A stretch of 64,000 bases of DNA from the NCBI RefSeq assembly GCF_004764705.1, contig NZ_SHLX01000003.1, positions 310,001 to 374,000 on the forward strand. Direction: 5' to 3'. Each line of letters starts with the position of its first letter. The stretch's first letter is position 1. Below are positions 8,209-17,922 of the stretch, one piece after another. A program made the translations under genes and the position numbers. The notes under the pieces are model-generated. The model was not told the origin of the DNA, searched no databases, and worked only from the letters and a program-made list of their open reading frames with translations. This stretch comes from Paenibacillus cymbidii. Its GTDB lineage: Bacteria; Bacillota; Bacilli; Paenibacillales; NBRC-103111.

Positions 8209-9990
8209 ATGAACCGCAAATATTCCGTCCGCTACAAAATCGTCGCCGGTTTTGTGCTCGTGCTGGTGCCGCTCGTTTTTTTCCTCTTCTACAACAACTA
8301 CTATGCCATGAACATCGTGCGCGAGAAAATTTCCGGCAACTACAGCAACCTGCTGGCGCAATACGCGCGCACGACCGACGACACGCTGCGCGAATTCGAA
8401 AGTTATCTGTACCGGATGAAAACCGATTCCGACGTCATTATGCTCAACTCCTACCTGCCTGGCAGCGATGACTATGTGATCGCCCGGCAGCGGATTCTGA
8501 ACCGATTTACGACCGATATCGGCAATTACAGCATCATCGACACGTTCTTTTTTTACTCGCGCACGATTGACGACCTGCCGATCATGACCCGCAACAGCAC
8601 CGTCTATTATGACCGGGTGAACACGATCCGCCGCTTTCTTCTCGAACAAATCGAAGCGGACGGCGAGCGGCGCGGCTGGAGCCTGCTGCGCACGGAGAAG
8701 GAAAACCTGCTGATCCGCTTCGAATACACCGCCTCGGGCATGTACGCCGGCGCGGTGATCGATCTGCGCAAGCTGGTCGAGCCGCTGGGCTCCTGGAACG
8801 TGGGCGAAGGCGGCGGCGCCGTGATCGCCGGCGAGGACGGCGCACCGGTCGCAACCGCGGCGTTTGCGGCAGACCGGTACAAGGCGATGGCCGCCGACAT
8901 CCGCCCGCCCGTTCGTTCCTACGAAACGGTCGAAGAGCGAGCGACGGGCCGCAGCTACCTCGTCGTCCGGCAAGCGGCGCAGAACGCACCGATCGCTTTT
9001 GTCCTGCTGATTGCCGAACGCAACGTGCTGCAGAACCTGCCTTACCTGCAAAAGACGATCTACCTCATCCCGCTTGCGGTCATCGTTGTGGTGATGCTGT
9101 ATTTTGCGTTCCTGCAGCGGGTGTTTTTCAAGCCGATGACGCTGCTGATCAAAGGGATGCGCCGCATCAGCCAGGGCAATTTCGACGTCCGGCTGCAGGA
9201 GGAGCGATCGCTTGAATTCGCCTTCCTCGTCTCTACTTTCAACGATATGGCCGGCCAGATCGAGAAGCTCAAAATCAGCGTATACGAAGAGCAGCTCCAC
9301 GCCCAGCAAGCCGAATTGAAGCAGCTGCAGGTGCAAATCAATCCGCACTTTTACATGAACAGCCTGAACATCATCTACAACCTGGCGGCGCTGAAGGAAT
9401 ACCGCACCGTACAGAAGATGTCCCTGCACCTGGCCGACTATTTCCGTTATATCATGCAAGCCGGCCGTCCGCTTATTACGCTCGGCGACGAGCTGCGCCA
9501 TATCCGCAACTATCTCGACATTCAGACACTGCGTTATCCCGATACGCTGACGTACGCCATCGACGTGCCGGAACGGTATAGCGGTCTCCGGCTGCCGCCG
9601 CTCATTTTGCAGCCGTTCGTGGAAAATGCGGTCATTCACGGCTTCCGCAAAAGCCGCGTCGTGTTCCATATCGCCATCGAAGCAGGCATCGAAACCGAAC
9701 AGGAGCCGCCGTCCGGCAGTTTGCTGGTGCGCATAAGCGACAACGGCGTCGGCTTCTCACCGGCGCAGCTGGAGCAACTCAACGATGCCGCATACGAGTC
9801 GCAGGCCGGGGCGGGCGATACGCATCTCGGCATCTGGAACGTGATGCGCCGGCTGCGCATGCAGTTCGGGGCGGACGCCGGCGTCAGCTTCGCCGGAGGT
9901 TCGGACGGCGCCGTCGTCGTCATTCGGCTGCCGATGGAAGCGGAGGAACAGAAGGAGGAAACAAGCCATGTACAATCTGCTGGTAGTTGA
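8209..9990 (+). CDS. YesM-type sensor histidine kinase
   Basis: 593 residues, membrane sensor. First transmembrane segment about residues 12-32, an extracytoplasmic sensor to about 275, second segment about 278-302, HAMP linker, His_kinase domain with phospho-acceptor H380 in INPHFYMNSLNII, and a HATPase domain with N box (LQPFVENAVIHGF) and G box (ISDNGVGF). This is the class that partners AraC-type regulators and controls carbohydrate transport. Its 3' end overlaps the regulator gene by 23 bases, so the two are translationally coupled. The sugar operon at 12360 is the likely target; that is inference. Confidence 0.92.
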   Translation: MNRKYSVRYKIVAGFVLVLVPLVFFLFYNNYYAMNIVREKISGNYSNLLAQYARTTDDTLREFESYLYRMKTDSDVIMLNSYLPGSDDYVIARQRILNRFTTDIGNYSIIDTFFFYSRTIDDLPIMTRNSTVYYDRVNTIRRFLLEQIEADGERRGWSLLRTEKENLLIRFEYTASGMYAGAVIDLRKLVEPLGSWNVGEGGGAVIAGEDGAPVATAAFAADRYKAMAADIRPPVRSYETVEERATGRSYLVVRQAAQNAPIAFVLLIAERNVLQNLPYLQKTIYLIPLAVIVVVMLYFAFLQRVFFKPMTLLIKGMRRISQGNFDVRLQEERSLEFAFLVSTFNDMAGQIEKLKISVYEEQLHAQQAELKQLQVQINPHFYMNSLNIIYNLAALKEYRTVQKMSLHLADYFRYIMQAGRPLITLGDELRHIRNYLDIQTLRYPDTLTYAIDVPERYSGLRLPPLILQPFVENAVIHGFRKSRVVFHIAIEAGIETEQEPPSGSLLVRISDNGVGFSPAQLEQLNDAAYESQAGAGDTHLGIWNVMRRLRMQFGADAGVSFAGGSDGAVVVIRLPMEAEEQKEETSHVQSAGS

Positions 9991-11560
9991 CGACGAGAAG
10001 TACGCCGTTCACGGCGTAACCCGCGGCATCGACTGGACGGATTTGCCGATCGGCGGCATCTACGAGGCGATGGACGTGGAGGAAGCGATGGCGGCGTTCG
10101 CCGCGCAGCGAATCGACCTGCTGATCTCGGATATCGAGATGCCGGGGCTGAACGGGCTGGAGCTGCAGCGCTGGGTGCTGGAGCATTCGCCGCATACGGA
10201 AACGATTTTCCTGACCGGCCACGCCAATTTCGCCTATGCGCAGCAAGCGATTCAACTCGGCGGGTTCGACTATGTTCTGAAGCCGGTCGATCACGACCAC
10301 CTGAAGGAAGTGGCGGCCAAGGCACTGCAGAAGCTGGCCAAGGGGCGCGAGCTGCTGGAGTTTCAGGAGGCGTACCGGACGTATTCGGTGCATTGGCAAA
10401 GCCAGCTGCCGATGCTCGTCGAACGGTTCTGGCAAGATTTGCTCGGCGGCCGCGTGCCGCTGGCACCGGAGCGGCTGCAGCGGTTATTCCGGCTGTACGA
10501 CATGCCGCTGGCGCCGGACAGCGCCGTAGTGCCGGTGCTGATAAGCGTGGAGGAATGGCAGGAAGAGCTGAGCGCCCGCGATGAGGACATCATGGAGTAC
10601 GCGCTGCGCAAGGCGGCCGCCGAGCTTGTGCTCGATGACTGGCCCGGCTGCGTCGTCAGCGAGCGCGGAGGCTACAGCCTTGCGCTCGTCTACGCGCCGG
10701 CCGGCGAAGCGGAGCTGCGCAGCCGCTGTCTGCGCTTTGTCGCCGACTGCCGGCGCTATTTCCGCTGCCGGCTGTCGTGCTACATCGGCCCGGCTGGCAT
10801 GCCCGCCGGGCTCGCCGAAACCGTCGCCGACCTGCTGGCGATGGAACGCGGCAACGTCGGCCGGACGAACGAAGTGCATCTGCTGCGAGAATACGCCGCG
10901 GCGGAGGGCGACCCGCCGGCGGCGCCGGTTGCGGCCGACTGGACGCCGCTGCTCGAAGCGGGCAAAAAAGCGGAGCTGCTCGTCCGTTTAAACGCGGCGC
11001 TCGACCGGATGCAAACGACCGGCGTGCGCGCGGAAACGCTGGAGGCGTTTTATTACGCGCTGCACCATACGGCAAGCCAGCTGGCGCTGAAGAAAGGGCT
11101 GTCCGCGCGCGACATGATTCCCGCCGAGCTGCACGACTTCCCGGCGGCCACGCGTTCGCTTTCGCAGCTGCGCAGCTGGGCGTTGCGCTTCGCCGCGGCG
11201 GCGGCCGACGCAATCGGCGGCAGCGGCAAGGACGTATCCGCCGTCATCGCCCGCACGATGCAGCTGATCCGCGAGCGGCTGCACACAAACGTCAGCCGCG
11301 AGCAGATCGCGGCCGAGGTGTACCTCAATCCGGCGTATCTGTCGCGGCTGTTCAAGAAAGAAACGGGTTTGTCGCTGTCCGACTACATGCTCGTCCAGCG
11401 GATGGAGCTGGCGAAACGGTTGCTCAAGGAATCGAACCTGAAGATCAGCGGCATCGCCGAAGCGGTCGGCTACGACCACTTTTCGCATTTCGCCAAAATG
11501 TTCAAACGCGTCGCGGGCGTTTCCCCGCACGACTACCGCAAAACGTATCGCGACGTATAA
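9968..11560 (+). CDS. YesN-type response regulator, AraC DNA-binding
   Basis: 530 residues. Receiver domain 1-125 with acidic pocket VVDDE and phospho-acceptor D55 (LLISDIEMPG). A long middle region of about 300 residues is typical of this class. The C-terminal AraC/XylS double helix-turn-helix occupies about 430-530 (REQIAAEVYLNPAYLSRLFK and ISGIAEAVGYDHFSHFAKMF). AGAAGGAGG sits inside the kinase gene 10 bases before the start. Expected to be phosphorylated by the kinase at 8209 and to activate a sugar-uptake operon. Confidence 0.92.
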   Translation: MYNLLVVDDEKYAVHGVTRGIDWTDLPIGGIYEAMDVEEAMAAFAAQRIDLLISDIEMPGLNGLELQRWVLEHSPHTETIFLTGHANFAYAQQAIQLGGFDYVLKPVDHDHLKEVAAKALQKLAKGRELLEFQEAYRTYSVHWQSQLPMLVERFWQDLLGGRVPLAPERLQRLFRLYDMPLAPDSAVVPVLISVEEWQEELSARDEDIMEYALRKAAAELVLDDWPGCVVSERGGYSLALVYAPAGEAELRSRCLRFVADCRRYFRCRLSCYIGPAGMPAGLAETVADLLAMERGNVGRTNEVHLLREYAAAEGDPPAAPVAADWTPLLEAGKKAELLVRLNAALDRMQTTGVRAETLEAFYYALHHTASQLALKKGLSARDMIPAELHDFPAATRSLSQLRSWALRFAAAAADAIGGSGKDVSAVIARTMQLIRERLHTNVSREQIAAEVYLNPAYLSRLFKKETGLSLSDYMLVQRMELAKRLLKESNLKISGIAEAVGYDHFSHFAKMFKRVAGVSPHDYRKTYRDV

Positions 11561-11585
11561 CCCGGCGGCCGATTGCTCCCGGCCG

Positions 11586-12098
11586 TTACCCGGAATCGTT
11601 TTTGCGGAACATAATCATCAGCCCGCCGGCGACGATCAGAATCATCGCCACGACCGGCTGACTGCTCGCCAGGCTGCCGAACAGCGAACCAAGCGAAAAG
11701 ATGACGAAGAAGAGCAGCGACAGCACGGTCAAAATGTTGATCGGAATCAGCAGCCACTTGTTGCGGCCGCCGAACCAGTACAGCTCGAACAGGCCAACGG
11801 CGGCCGCCATCATGAAGCCCGGCCACATCGTGTCCCATGTATCGAACAGCATCGAGATTTGGCACACGACTCCCGCGGTAAAAATAACTCCCCCCGGCAC
11901 GAGCACCCCGACTCCCCTGCGCTGCAGAATCGAAAAGTACAACCAATGGAAAAACACCCCTACCGGTATGACGAACAACGTCGGCCAGAAATACGTAAAG
12001 ATCGTTCCCGTGTCGAACTCGATTTCCCCTTTGATGAACATAAACGCCCCGAGCAATATGAGGATCGGTCCGAGAAACGCGCTGCGATTGATGCGCAC
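11586..12098 (-). CDS. Small multi-pass membrane protein, function unknown
   Basis: About 170 residues with five probable membrane helices (around FLGPILILLGAFMFI, FWPTLFVIPVGVFFHWLY, VGVLVPGGVIFTAGVV, MWPGFMMAAAVGLFEL, and the pair LLIPINILTVLSLLFF / VVAMILIVAGGLMIMF). The opening resembles the N-terminal pair of helices in LiaF/DUF5668-type proteins. The internal GTG at 12098 is preferred because the upstream GTG (12107) lies inside the AAGGAG ribosome site. It interrupts the otherwise one-directional kinase-regulator-transporter block and points the other way. No enzymatic motif seen. Confidence 0.65.
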   Translation of the reverse strand: MRINRSAFLGPILILLGAFMFIKGEIEFDTGTIFTYFWPTLFVIPVGVFFHWLYFSILQRRGVGVLVPGGVIFTAGVVCQISMLFDTWDTMWPGFMMAAAVGLFELYWFGGRNKWLLIPINILTVLSLLFFVIFSLGSLFGSLASSQPVVAMILIVAGGLMIMFRKNDSG

Positions 12099-12359
12099 CG
12101 TGCTCACTCCTTAGCTGAATTGGATTGGTTCTAGCATAACATGCCGAATCGGCACTGTCTTCCTGCTGCGGGGAAAGCCCGCCTCGGGCTGCAGACCGAT
12201 ATGCAGGCAAGCCGCCGGTCCGGCAGTCGCCCGCCGCAACAGGTCACAATCGTGTTCATCCGGTCATTTCGCTGGTAGAGCCGCAGGACACGTCCGTTGT
12301 ACGATAAAACCACGACATCGGCAACAAGGCCAAACCAATGGCCGGAAGGAGTGACACGA

Positions 12360-13271
12360 GTGGTCATCGGACGCTACCGCAAATACTGGGCGCTTTACGC
12401 CATGCTGCTGCCGGCTGCGGCGATCGTGCTGATCAACAATTATTTGCCGATGGCCGGCGTGCTGATTGCATTCAAGAACGTCAACTACGCCGTCGGCATG
12501 CTGCACAGCCCGTGGATCGGGTTCGACAACTTCAAGTATTTGTTTTCGACGGAGAAGGCGTGGATCATCACGCGCAATACGCTCGCCTACAACGCGATAT
12601 TTATTGTGCTCAACCTTGTGGTTGCCGTTGCGTTTGCGATCATGTTCAACGAAATGCGCAGCAAGCTGCTGTCGAAGTTTCACCAAAGCGCGATGTTCCT
12701 GCCTTTTTTTCTGTCCATGGTTGTCGTCGGCTGCCTGGTGTACGCGTTTCTCGGCCCGGAGCACGGCTATTTCAACACGAAGCTGTTTCCCGCGCTAGGC
12801 TGGAAGCCGGTCGAATGGTATTCCGATCCGAAGTATTGGCCGGTGCTGCTGCCGATCGTCAACGTCTGGAAAAACATCGGCTACTACACGGTCATCTATA
12901 TGGCGGCGATCATCGGCATCGACAACGAATACTACGAAGCCGCGCTTATCGACGGGGCGTCGAAGTTCAGACAAATCGCGCGCATTACGATCCCGCTGAT
13001 CATGCCGGTGATCGTCGTGATGACGCTGCTGCAGATCGGCCGCATTTTTTATGCCGACTTCGGGCTGTTCTTCCAGGTGACGCGCAACGCCGGGGCGATT
13101 TACCCGACGACGCAGGTCATCGACACGTACGTGTACCAAACGTTTCTGGCGATGGGCGATATCGGCATGTCGTCCGCGGCGGGGCTGTACCAGGCGATCG
13201 TCGGCTTCATTCTGGTGCTCGGCTCGAATTTGCTCGTCCGCCGCGTCAGCAAGGACAATGCGCTGTTTTGA
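12360..13271 (+). CDS. Sugar ABC transporter permease, LplB type
   Basis: About 303 residues, six membrane helices. The inner-membrane EAA loop is in YEAALIDGASKFRQIARITI, the coupling helix that docks on the ATPase. GTG 12360 is chosen because GGAAGGAGTG lies just upstream; an in-frame ATG 63 bases earlier lacks a ribosome site. With the permease at 13305 and the lipoprotein at 14321 it forms an importer of the LplABC/YtcQ-YteP family, which takes up oligosaccharides and polysaccharide breakdown products. No ATPase gene is present; these systems commonly share an MsmX-like ATPase encoded elsewhere. Confidence 0.9.
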   Translation: MVIGRYRKYWALYAMLLPAAAIVLINNYLPMAGVLIAFKNVNYAVGMLHSPWIGFDNFKYLFSTEKAWIITRNTLAYNAIFIVLNLVVAVAFAIMFNEMRSKLLSKFHQSAMFLPFFLSMVVVGCLVYAFLGPEHGYFNTKLFPALGWKPVEWYSDPKYWPVLLPIVNVWKNIGYYTVIYMAAIIGIDNEYYEAALIDGASKFRQIARITIPLIMPVIVVMTLLQIGRIFYADFGLFFQVTRNAGAIYPTTQVIDTYVYQTFLAMGDIGMSSAAGLYQAIVGFILVLGSNLLVRRVSKDNALF

Positions 13272-13304
13272 CGGATTTATCGGATGCTGGAGAGGTGATG
13301 GAAG

Positions 13305-14228
13305 GTGCAAACGGCGATTCGCGCCGGCCGCGGCGTCAATGCGGTTAAACCCGCAACGAATGTGGTGATCAATACGTTTTTCTGGCTTTACACGGCGTCG
13401 TGCGTGCTGCCGCTGCTGCTGGTTGTGACGGTGTCGTTAACCGACGAGAAGACGGTGCTTGTGAAAGGGTATGATTTTTTTCCGACAAAATGGAGCGGAT
13501 ACGCCTACGAGTTTCTGTTCGCCGATTGGACGCAAATGCTGCATTCGTTTGGCGTGTCGGTGTTTACGACCGTCGTTGGCACCGCAATCAGCCTCGTCGT
13601 AATGGCGCTGTATGCGTATCCGATTTCGCGGGCCGATTTTCCGCACCGGCGGTCGTTTTCGTTCTTCATGTTTTTTACGATGCTGTTCAACGGCGGGCTG
13701 GTGCCCTGGTACCTCGTCTACACCCAGCTTTTCGACTGGAAAAATACGCTCTGGTCGCTCATGATGCCGCTGTTCGTTTCCGCGTTTTTTGTGCTGATTT
13801 TGCGCACGTTTTTTGCGAACACGATCCCGCCCGCCCTGATCGAATCGGCCAAAATCGACGGCGCCGGCGAGCTCGGCATATTCCTGCGCATCATCATGCC
13901 GCTGTCGCTGCCGGTGCTGGCGACCGTGGCGCTGTTTCAGACGCTGAATTACTGGAACGACTGGTTCCTCAGCCTCGTGTTCATCACGACCAAGGAAAAC
14001 GTCAATTTGCAGTTTCTGATGTACAAGACGCTGCTCGACATCCAGTTCCTGTCCGCCAACGTCCAGGCCGCGCAAGGCATGGCGCAGGCGGGAGGCTCGC
14101 TCAACCTGCCGACGGAAACGGTGCGCATGGCGATGGCGGTGCTGGCGATCGGCCCGATCGTATTCGCCTATCCGTTTTTTCAGAAATATTTTGTCAAAGG
14201 GTTGACGGTCGGAGCGGTGAAAGGGTAG
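13305..14228 (+). CDS. Sugar ABC transporter permease, LplC type
   Basis: 307 residues, six membrane helices, with the EAA-like coupling loop LIESAKIDGAGELGIFLRII. It starts with GTG after an AGAGGTGATGG ribosome site, 33 bases behind the first permease. It forms the heterodimeric channel with the 12360 product. The substrate cannot be read from sequence. Confidence 0.9.
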   Translation: MQTAIRAGRGVNAVKPATNVVINTFFWLYTASCVLPLLLVVTVSLTDEKTVLVKGYDFFPTKWSGYAYEFLFADWTQMLHSFGVSVFTTVVGTAISLVVMALYAYPISRADFPHRRSFSFFMFFTMLFNGGLVPWYLVYTQLFDWKNTLWSLMMPLFVSAFFVLILRTFFANTIPPALIESAKIDGAGELGIFLRIIMPLSLPVLATVALFQTLNYWNDWFLSLVFITTKENVNLQFLMYKTLLDIQFLSANVQAAQGMAQAGGSLNLPTETVRMAMAVLAIGPIVFAYPFFQKYFVKGLTVGAVKG

Positions 14229-14320
14229 CGCCTTGACAGGCGTGCAATTGCGAATGGCTATCCCCGGCATTGCCGGTTTAGCGTTGTTGTGTAAAAATGG
14301 AAATGGGAGGGTTACAACCT

Positions 14321-15886
14321 ATGCGTCAAGCTCGGAGCAAGTGGTCGATGGGCATTATGGTTGCCGTTGCGCTCAGTACCGTAGTGGCAGGTTGTGGAAG
14401 CAATTCGTCCAACGGGTCGCCCGCGGCGGTGTCCCCTGCGGCTTCGGCGGGGGCGAGCCCCGTCAAGGCGGCGTCCGATTTGAAGCCTTACAAGCTGAAG
14501 CTGATTTATCCGGGTACGCCGCAAGCGGACGAGGCGAAGGTGGAGGAGGCGCTGAACAAGCTGCTCGAGCCGAAAATCAACGCCACGCTCGACATCGTCG
14601 CGATCGATTGGGGGCAGTGGGATCAGAAGGTGAACCTGATGATTGCTTCCCGCGAAGCGTTCGACGTGTTGTTCACGGCGCAGTGGAACGGCCATGCGGT
14701 CAATGTTTCCAAAGGCGCGTTCCTGCCGCTGAACGACGACAAGCTGGAGAAGGTCGGCAATTTATTGAAGCAGTACGGCAAAGGCATCACCGATTCGCTC
14801 GATCCGGCCTTCCTCGAAGGCGCCAAGATCGACGGCAAAAACTACGGCGTGCCGACGAACAAGGAGCTGGCGGCGCAAGGCGGCGTCATTTACCGCACCG
14901 ACATCGCCCAGGAGCTTGGCCTCGACATGAGCAAAGTGAAATCGACGAAAGACCTCGAAGCGGTGCTGAGCGTCGTCAAGCAGAAGAAGCCGGACATGAC
15001 GCCGCTGTTCGTTCGCGACGGCGACAACCTGAACTCCCACTACATGGCGCAGTATGACTTTCTTGGCGACGGCACGGTGCCGGGCATCGTGCTGAAGGAC
15101 GGCACGAGCACGAAGGTTGTGCCCAAGTACGAGCTCGACCGCTACAAGGATTCCGTCAAGCTGGCCCGCGACCTGATGCAGAAAGGGCTGGTCAACAAGG
15201 ACGCGGCGACGACGCAGCTGTCGGTGCAGGATGCGATGAAGGCGGGCAACGTATTTATGATCCCGTCCTCGCTCAAGCCCGGCAAAGACGCGGAGATGGC
15301 CGGCGCGAACGGCCAGCAGGGCAAGCTGAAGCAGATCGAGCTGACGGAACGGACGATTTCCACCGGCGAAACGGCAGGCTCGATGCTCGGCGTGTCTTCC
15401 TCTTCCGGCGATCCGGCGCGGGCGATGATGTTCATCAACCTGCTGCATACCGACAAAGCGATCAACAACCTGATCAACTTCGGCATCGAAGGTGTGCATT
15501 ACCAGAAAGTGTCGGACAACATCATCAAAAATGCCGACGCGACGAAAAATTACAGCCCCGGCGCGCAATGGATGTTCGGCAACCAGTTCCTCAACTACAT
15601 TTACGATACGGAAGATCCGAAGAAATGGGATTTGTTCAAGGTGTTCAACAAGGACGCGAAAAAATCGCCGGGTCTCGGCTTCACCTTCAACGCCGAGCCG
15701 GTGAAGACGGAAGTCGCTGCGGCGACGAACATCGGCAAGGAGTACGACCCGGGCCTCGACACCGGCTCCGTCGATCCCGACAACGTGCTGCCGAAGTATA
15801 TCGACCGCATCAAGTCGGCCGGCCAGGACAAAATCATCGCCGAAAAGCAAAAGCAGTTCGACGCTTTTCTTGCGGCGAAGAAGTAA
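14321..15886 (+). CDS. Sugar-binding lipoprotein of the ABC importer
   Basis: About 521 residues. N-terminal lipoprotein signal with lipobox VVAGC, so anchored to the outer face of the membrane. Then an extracellular solute-binding fold of family 1 and a C-terminal DUF3502-type region ending in IDRIKSAGQDKIIAEKQKQF, typical of the LplA/YtcQ group. ATG 14321 follows GGGAGG by 10 bases; the earlier in-frame ATG at 14297 has no site. It is last in the operon and is followed by a clean terminator. Confidence 0.9.
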   Translation: MRQARSKWSMGIMVAVALSTVVAGCGSNSSNGSPAAVSPAASAGASPVKAASDLKPYKLKLIYPGTPQADEAKVEEALNKLLEPKINATLDIVAIDWGQWDQKVNLMIASREAFDVLFTAQWNGHAVNVSKGAFLPLNDDKLEKVGNLLKQYGKGITDSLDPAFLEGAKIDGKNYGVPTNKELAAQGGVIYRTDIAQELGLDMSKVKSTKDLEAVLSVVKQKKPDMTPLFVRDGDNLNSHYMAQYDFLGDGTVPGIVLKDGTSTKVVPKYELDRYKDSVKLARDLMQKGLVNKDAATTQLSVQDAMKAGNVFMIPSSLKPGKDAEMAGANGQQGKLKQIELTERTISTGETAGSMLGVSSSSGDPARAMMFINLLHTDKAINNLINFGIEGVHYQKVSDNIIKNADATKNYSPGAQWMFGNQFLNYIYDTEDPKKWDLFKVFNKDAKKSPGLGFTFNAEPVKTEVAAATNIGKEYDPGLDTGSVDPDNVLPKYIDRIKSAGQDKIIAEKQKQFDAFLAAKK

Positions 15887-15894
15887 GTAGCGTG

Positions 15895-15918
15895 AAGCCG
15901 GGCGGGAGCCCGGCTTTT
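15895..15918 (+). terminator. Rho-independent terminator of the sugar importer operon
   Basis: Perfect 9-bp stem AAGCCGGGC/GCCCGGCTT with a GGGA loop and a TTTT tail, 9 bases after the lipoprotein stop codon. Confidence 0.9.
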
Positions 15919-15985
15919 GCGCGTTTGGCGGCTATGGATCAGCTTGCGGAGCGCCGGTGCTGAGTCGGAATGGTTCCATTTTCAA

Positions 15986-16177
15986 AAATAGGCCATAAAA
16001 AATGGCTTATTTGCTCCATTTTCCTTGGTGCAACGAGAATAGCCAGTGAAATCACTGGCTATTCTGACGAAACAGCTGCAAAATGGGCTATTTTTATGAA
16101 ATAGCCAGCAAAAGCACTGGCTATTTTGTTGCAGCCGGCGCATTTGGAGGGTATAGCCAATAAAACATGGCTTATTT
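15986..16177. repeat. A-B-B-A hairpin element (copy 2)
   Basis: Four hairpins: A 15986-16012 (AAATAGGCCAT/ATGGCTTATTT), B 16037-16064 (perfect 13-bp arms GAATAGCCAGTGA/TCACTGGCTATTC), B 16099-16126 and A 16153-16177. An extra half-arm, ATGGGCTATTTT, lies in the central spacer. A further B-like pair (AGCCA/TGGCT) at 16184-16202 runs into the stop codon of the gene at 16192. It sits between convergent genes. Confidence 0.85.
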
Positions 16178-16191
16178 TCCGTGAGCCAGTG

Positions 16192-16743
16192 TCAGAGTGG
16201 CTGCCGACCGGCCGCAAAAGCGCGGATCGGCGCGTCATCCCACACCTGCACCTCGATGTACCGCTCCGGGCCGAAAGCGCCTGCGGGATTCCATTCCTGC
16301 GGAAACCCGAATTCCCGAACAAGCGCTTCGATCCCATCCAGCGTATACACCTTCCCGCGGTACGGTTTCCCATCTTGGTAGCGCATGGTGGGGAACAAGT
16401 CGCCGTAAGTGAAGCTGATTGTCGCCGGATCGAAAGCCGCAACGGGAACGGACAGCTGTCTGCCGTCGCCATACCACTCCAGCAGCCACGGACACGGTCC
16501 GAGCGTCATGTAGTGCGGGTGCATCCGGACCGGTTTTCCTCCCTGATGCATGAACAGCTCGCGCGCCTGACGTTCCAACTCTCTGCGTACGGACATGTAA
16601 TCGGGGGCGCGTTTGCCGGCGAATCCCCGGTTGCGAAGCCGGAAGTCTGCGAGTATCCGTTCCGCCTCACCTTGTTCAAGATCCGACAAATTGCAAAACG
16701 GCCCCGTCGATTCGTCATAATAATGATGCAGATCGGGCAGCAT
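16192..16743 (-). CDS. Conserved hypothetical protein
   Basis: 183 residues, soluble, without a motif I can assign. Features: LPDLHHYYDESTGPFCNLSD opening, a charged helix around residues 45-65, and a Trp/Tyr-rich C-terminal half with TLGPCPWLLEWYGDG and YRGKVYTLDGIEALV. The start at 16743 is set by GGAGGAAG 5 bases upstream; the open frame runs 43 codons further without a site. The stop codon lies in sequence resembling the neighbouring repeat, so its last codons may have been altered by it. Confidence 0.6.
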   Translation of the reverse strand: MLPDLHHYYDESTGPFCNLSDLEQGEAERILADFRLRNRGFAGKRAPDYMSVRRELERQARELFMHQGGKPVRMHPHYMTLGPCPWLLEWYGDGRQLSVPVAAFDPATISFTYGDLFPTMRYQDGKPYRGKVYTLDGIEALVREFGFPQEWNPAGAFGPERYIEVQVWDDAPIRAFAAGRQPL

Positions 16744-16952
16744 CCGCTTCCTCCTCGTGTTCCGATCGATCGCCTGTATCCCCGCTATACAACCTTTTTC
16801 CGGACAACTACTCTTCAATGATACCGATTCCGCCGCGCTACCGCCATATTTTCGCAGATTATGCTGCCGCAAGTTTCACCGATTCGTTATAATGATTTTA
16901 GATTTTATTGATCGAAGCAGTCCATTTACCAACTACATAAGGCGGTGGGCGT

Positions 16953-17756
16953 ATGTTTAATCATCTGCTTTTGCAAGGAAAAGTTGCCGTTGTGACGGGA
17001 GCGGCGTCCGGACTCGGATTTGCCGCGGCGCGGCGGATGGCGGAAGCGGGGGCGGCGGTCGTCATCGCCGATCGGGCGGAAGCCGGGGAGCAGGCGGCGG
17101 AGAGGCTGCGGCAGGAGGGTGGCCGTGCGTTGTTCGTCCAAGTCGACGTGACCAGCGTGGACGACACGAAAGCGATGATCGACCGGGCGGAAGAAGCATT
17201 TGGCGGTGTCGATATTCTCGTCAACAACGCCGGCGTCTACCCGCGCAGCCTGATGCGGGACACGACCGTGGAGCTGTGGGAGAAAGTGATGGCGGTGAAC
17301 TTGCGCGGCGCGTTTCTGGCGTGCCAGGCGGCCGAACCCGCCCTTGTCCGCCGCGGCGGCGGCACGATCGTCAATCTCGGCTCGAGCCATACTACGATCG
17401 GGCTGCCGGAGTTGTTCGCCTATTCGGTATCGAAAGGCGGCCTACTGACGATGACGCGGAACTTGGCGGGAGCGTTGGCCCGTTACCGCATCCGCGTCAA
17501 TTGCGTCAACCCGGGCTGGGTAGCGACGGAAGGGGAACTGGCGGAGCGGGCGGCCCAGGGGCAGACGGTCGAATGGTTGTCGGACAAAGGCAAGACGCTG
17601 CCGCTTGGCCGTATGCAGACGGCCGACGATACGGCGGCGCTGATCGTGTTTCTGGCCAGCGATCTGGCGACGCAAATTACCGGCCAATTCATCCAGATCG
17701 ACGGCGGCAAAGAAGTCGCCTCGATGTTCGACGACCGAAGTTTGCATACGGAGTGA
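16953..17756 (+). CDS. Short-chain dehydrogenase/reductase
   Basis: 267 residues, classical SDR fold. NAD(P)-binding TGAASGLGFA at about 12-21, the structural NNAG motif (VDILVNNAGVYP), and the catalytic S-x12-Y-x3-K set (GSSHTTIG...YSVSK). An aspartate-containing IADRAE after the second strand suggests NAD rather than NADP. The C-terminal GQFIQIDGGKEV closes the substrate pocket. AAGGCGGTG provides the ribosome site, and TATAAT at 16888-16893 could be its -10 box. The substrate is unknown. Confidence 0.88.
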   Translation: MFNHLLLQGKVAVVTGAASGLGFAAARRMAEAGAAVVIADRAEAGEQAAERLRQEGGRALFVQVDVTSVDDTKAMIDRAEEAFGGVDILVNNAGVYPRSLMRDTTVELWEKVMAVNLRGAFLACQAAEPALVRRGGGTIVNLGSSHTTIGLPELFAYSVSKGGLLTMTRNLAGALARYRIRVNCVNPGWVATEGELAERAAQGQTVEWLSDKGKTLPLGRMQTADDTAALIVFLASDLATQITGQFIQIDGGKEVASMFDDRSLHTE

Positions 17757-17922
17757 CAGCCGATATGCACAAATGGCACTTGCATTTTATCGGCCTTTGG
17801 ACTCATAATAAGGTCAGACTTGGCATGCCCGGACCACCCCTGCGCGAGCAGCGGGAGGTACCGGTCGATTTGCCGCGATTATCGCGGCGTTAGCGCCAGC
17901 GGAACAGGGGGAATCGACAGAT

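Noticed and set aside
16953..17756. Transposase or integrase linked to the repeats
   Set aside because: No gene in the window next to any repeat copy encodes a transposase or recombinase; neighbours are metabolic, repair or signalling genes.
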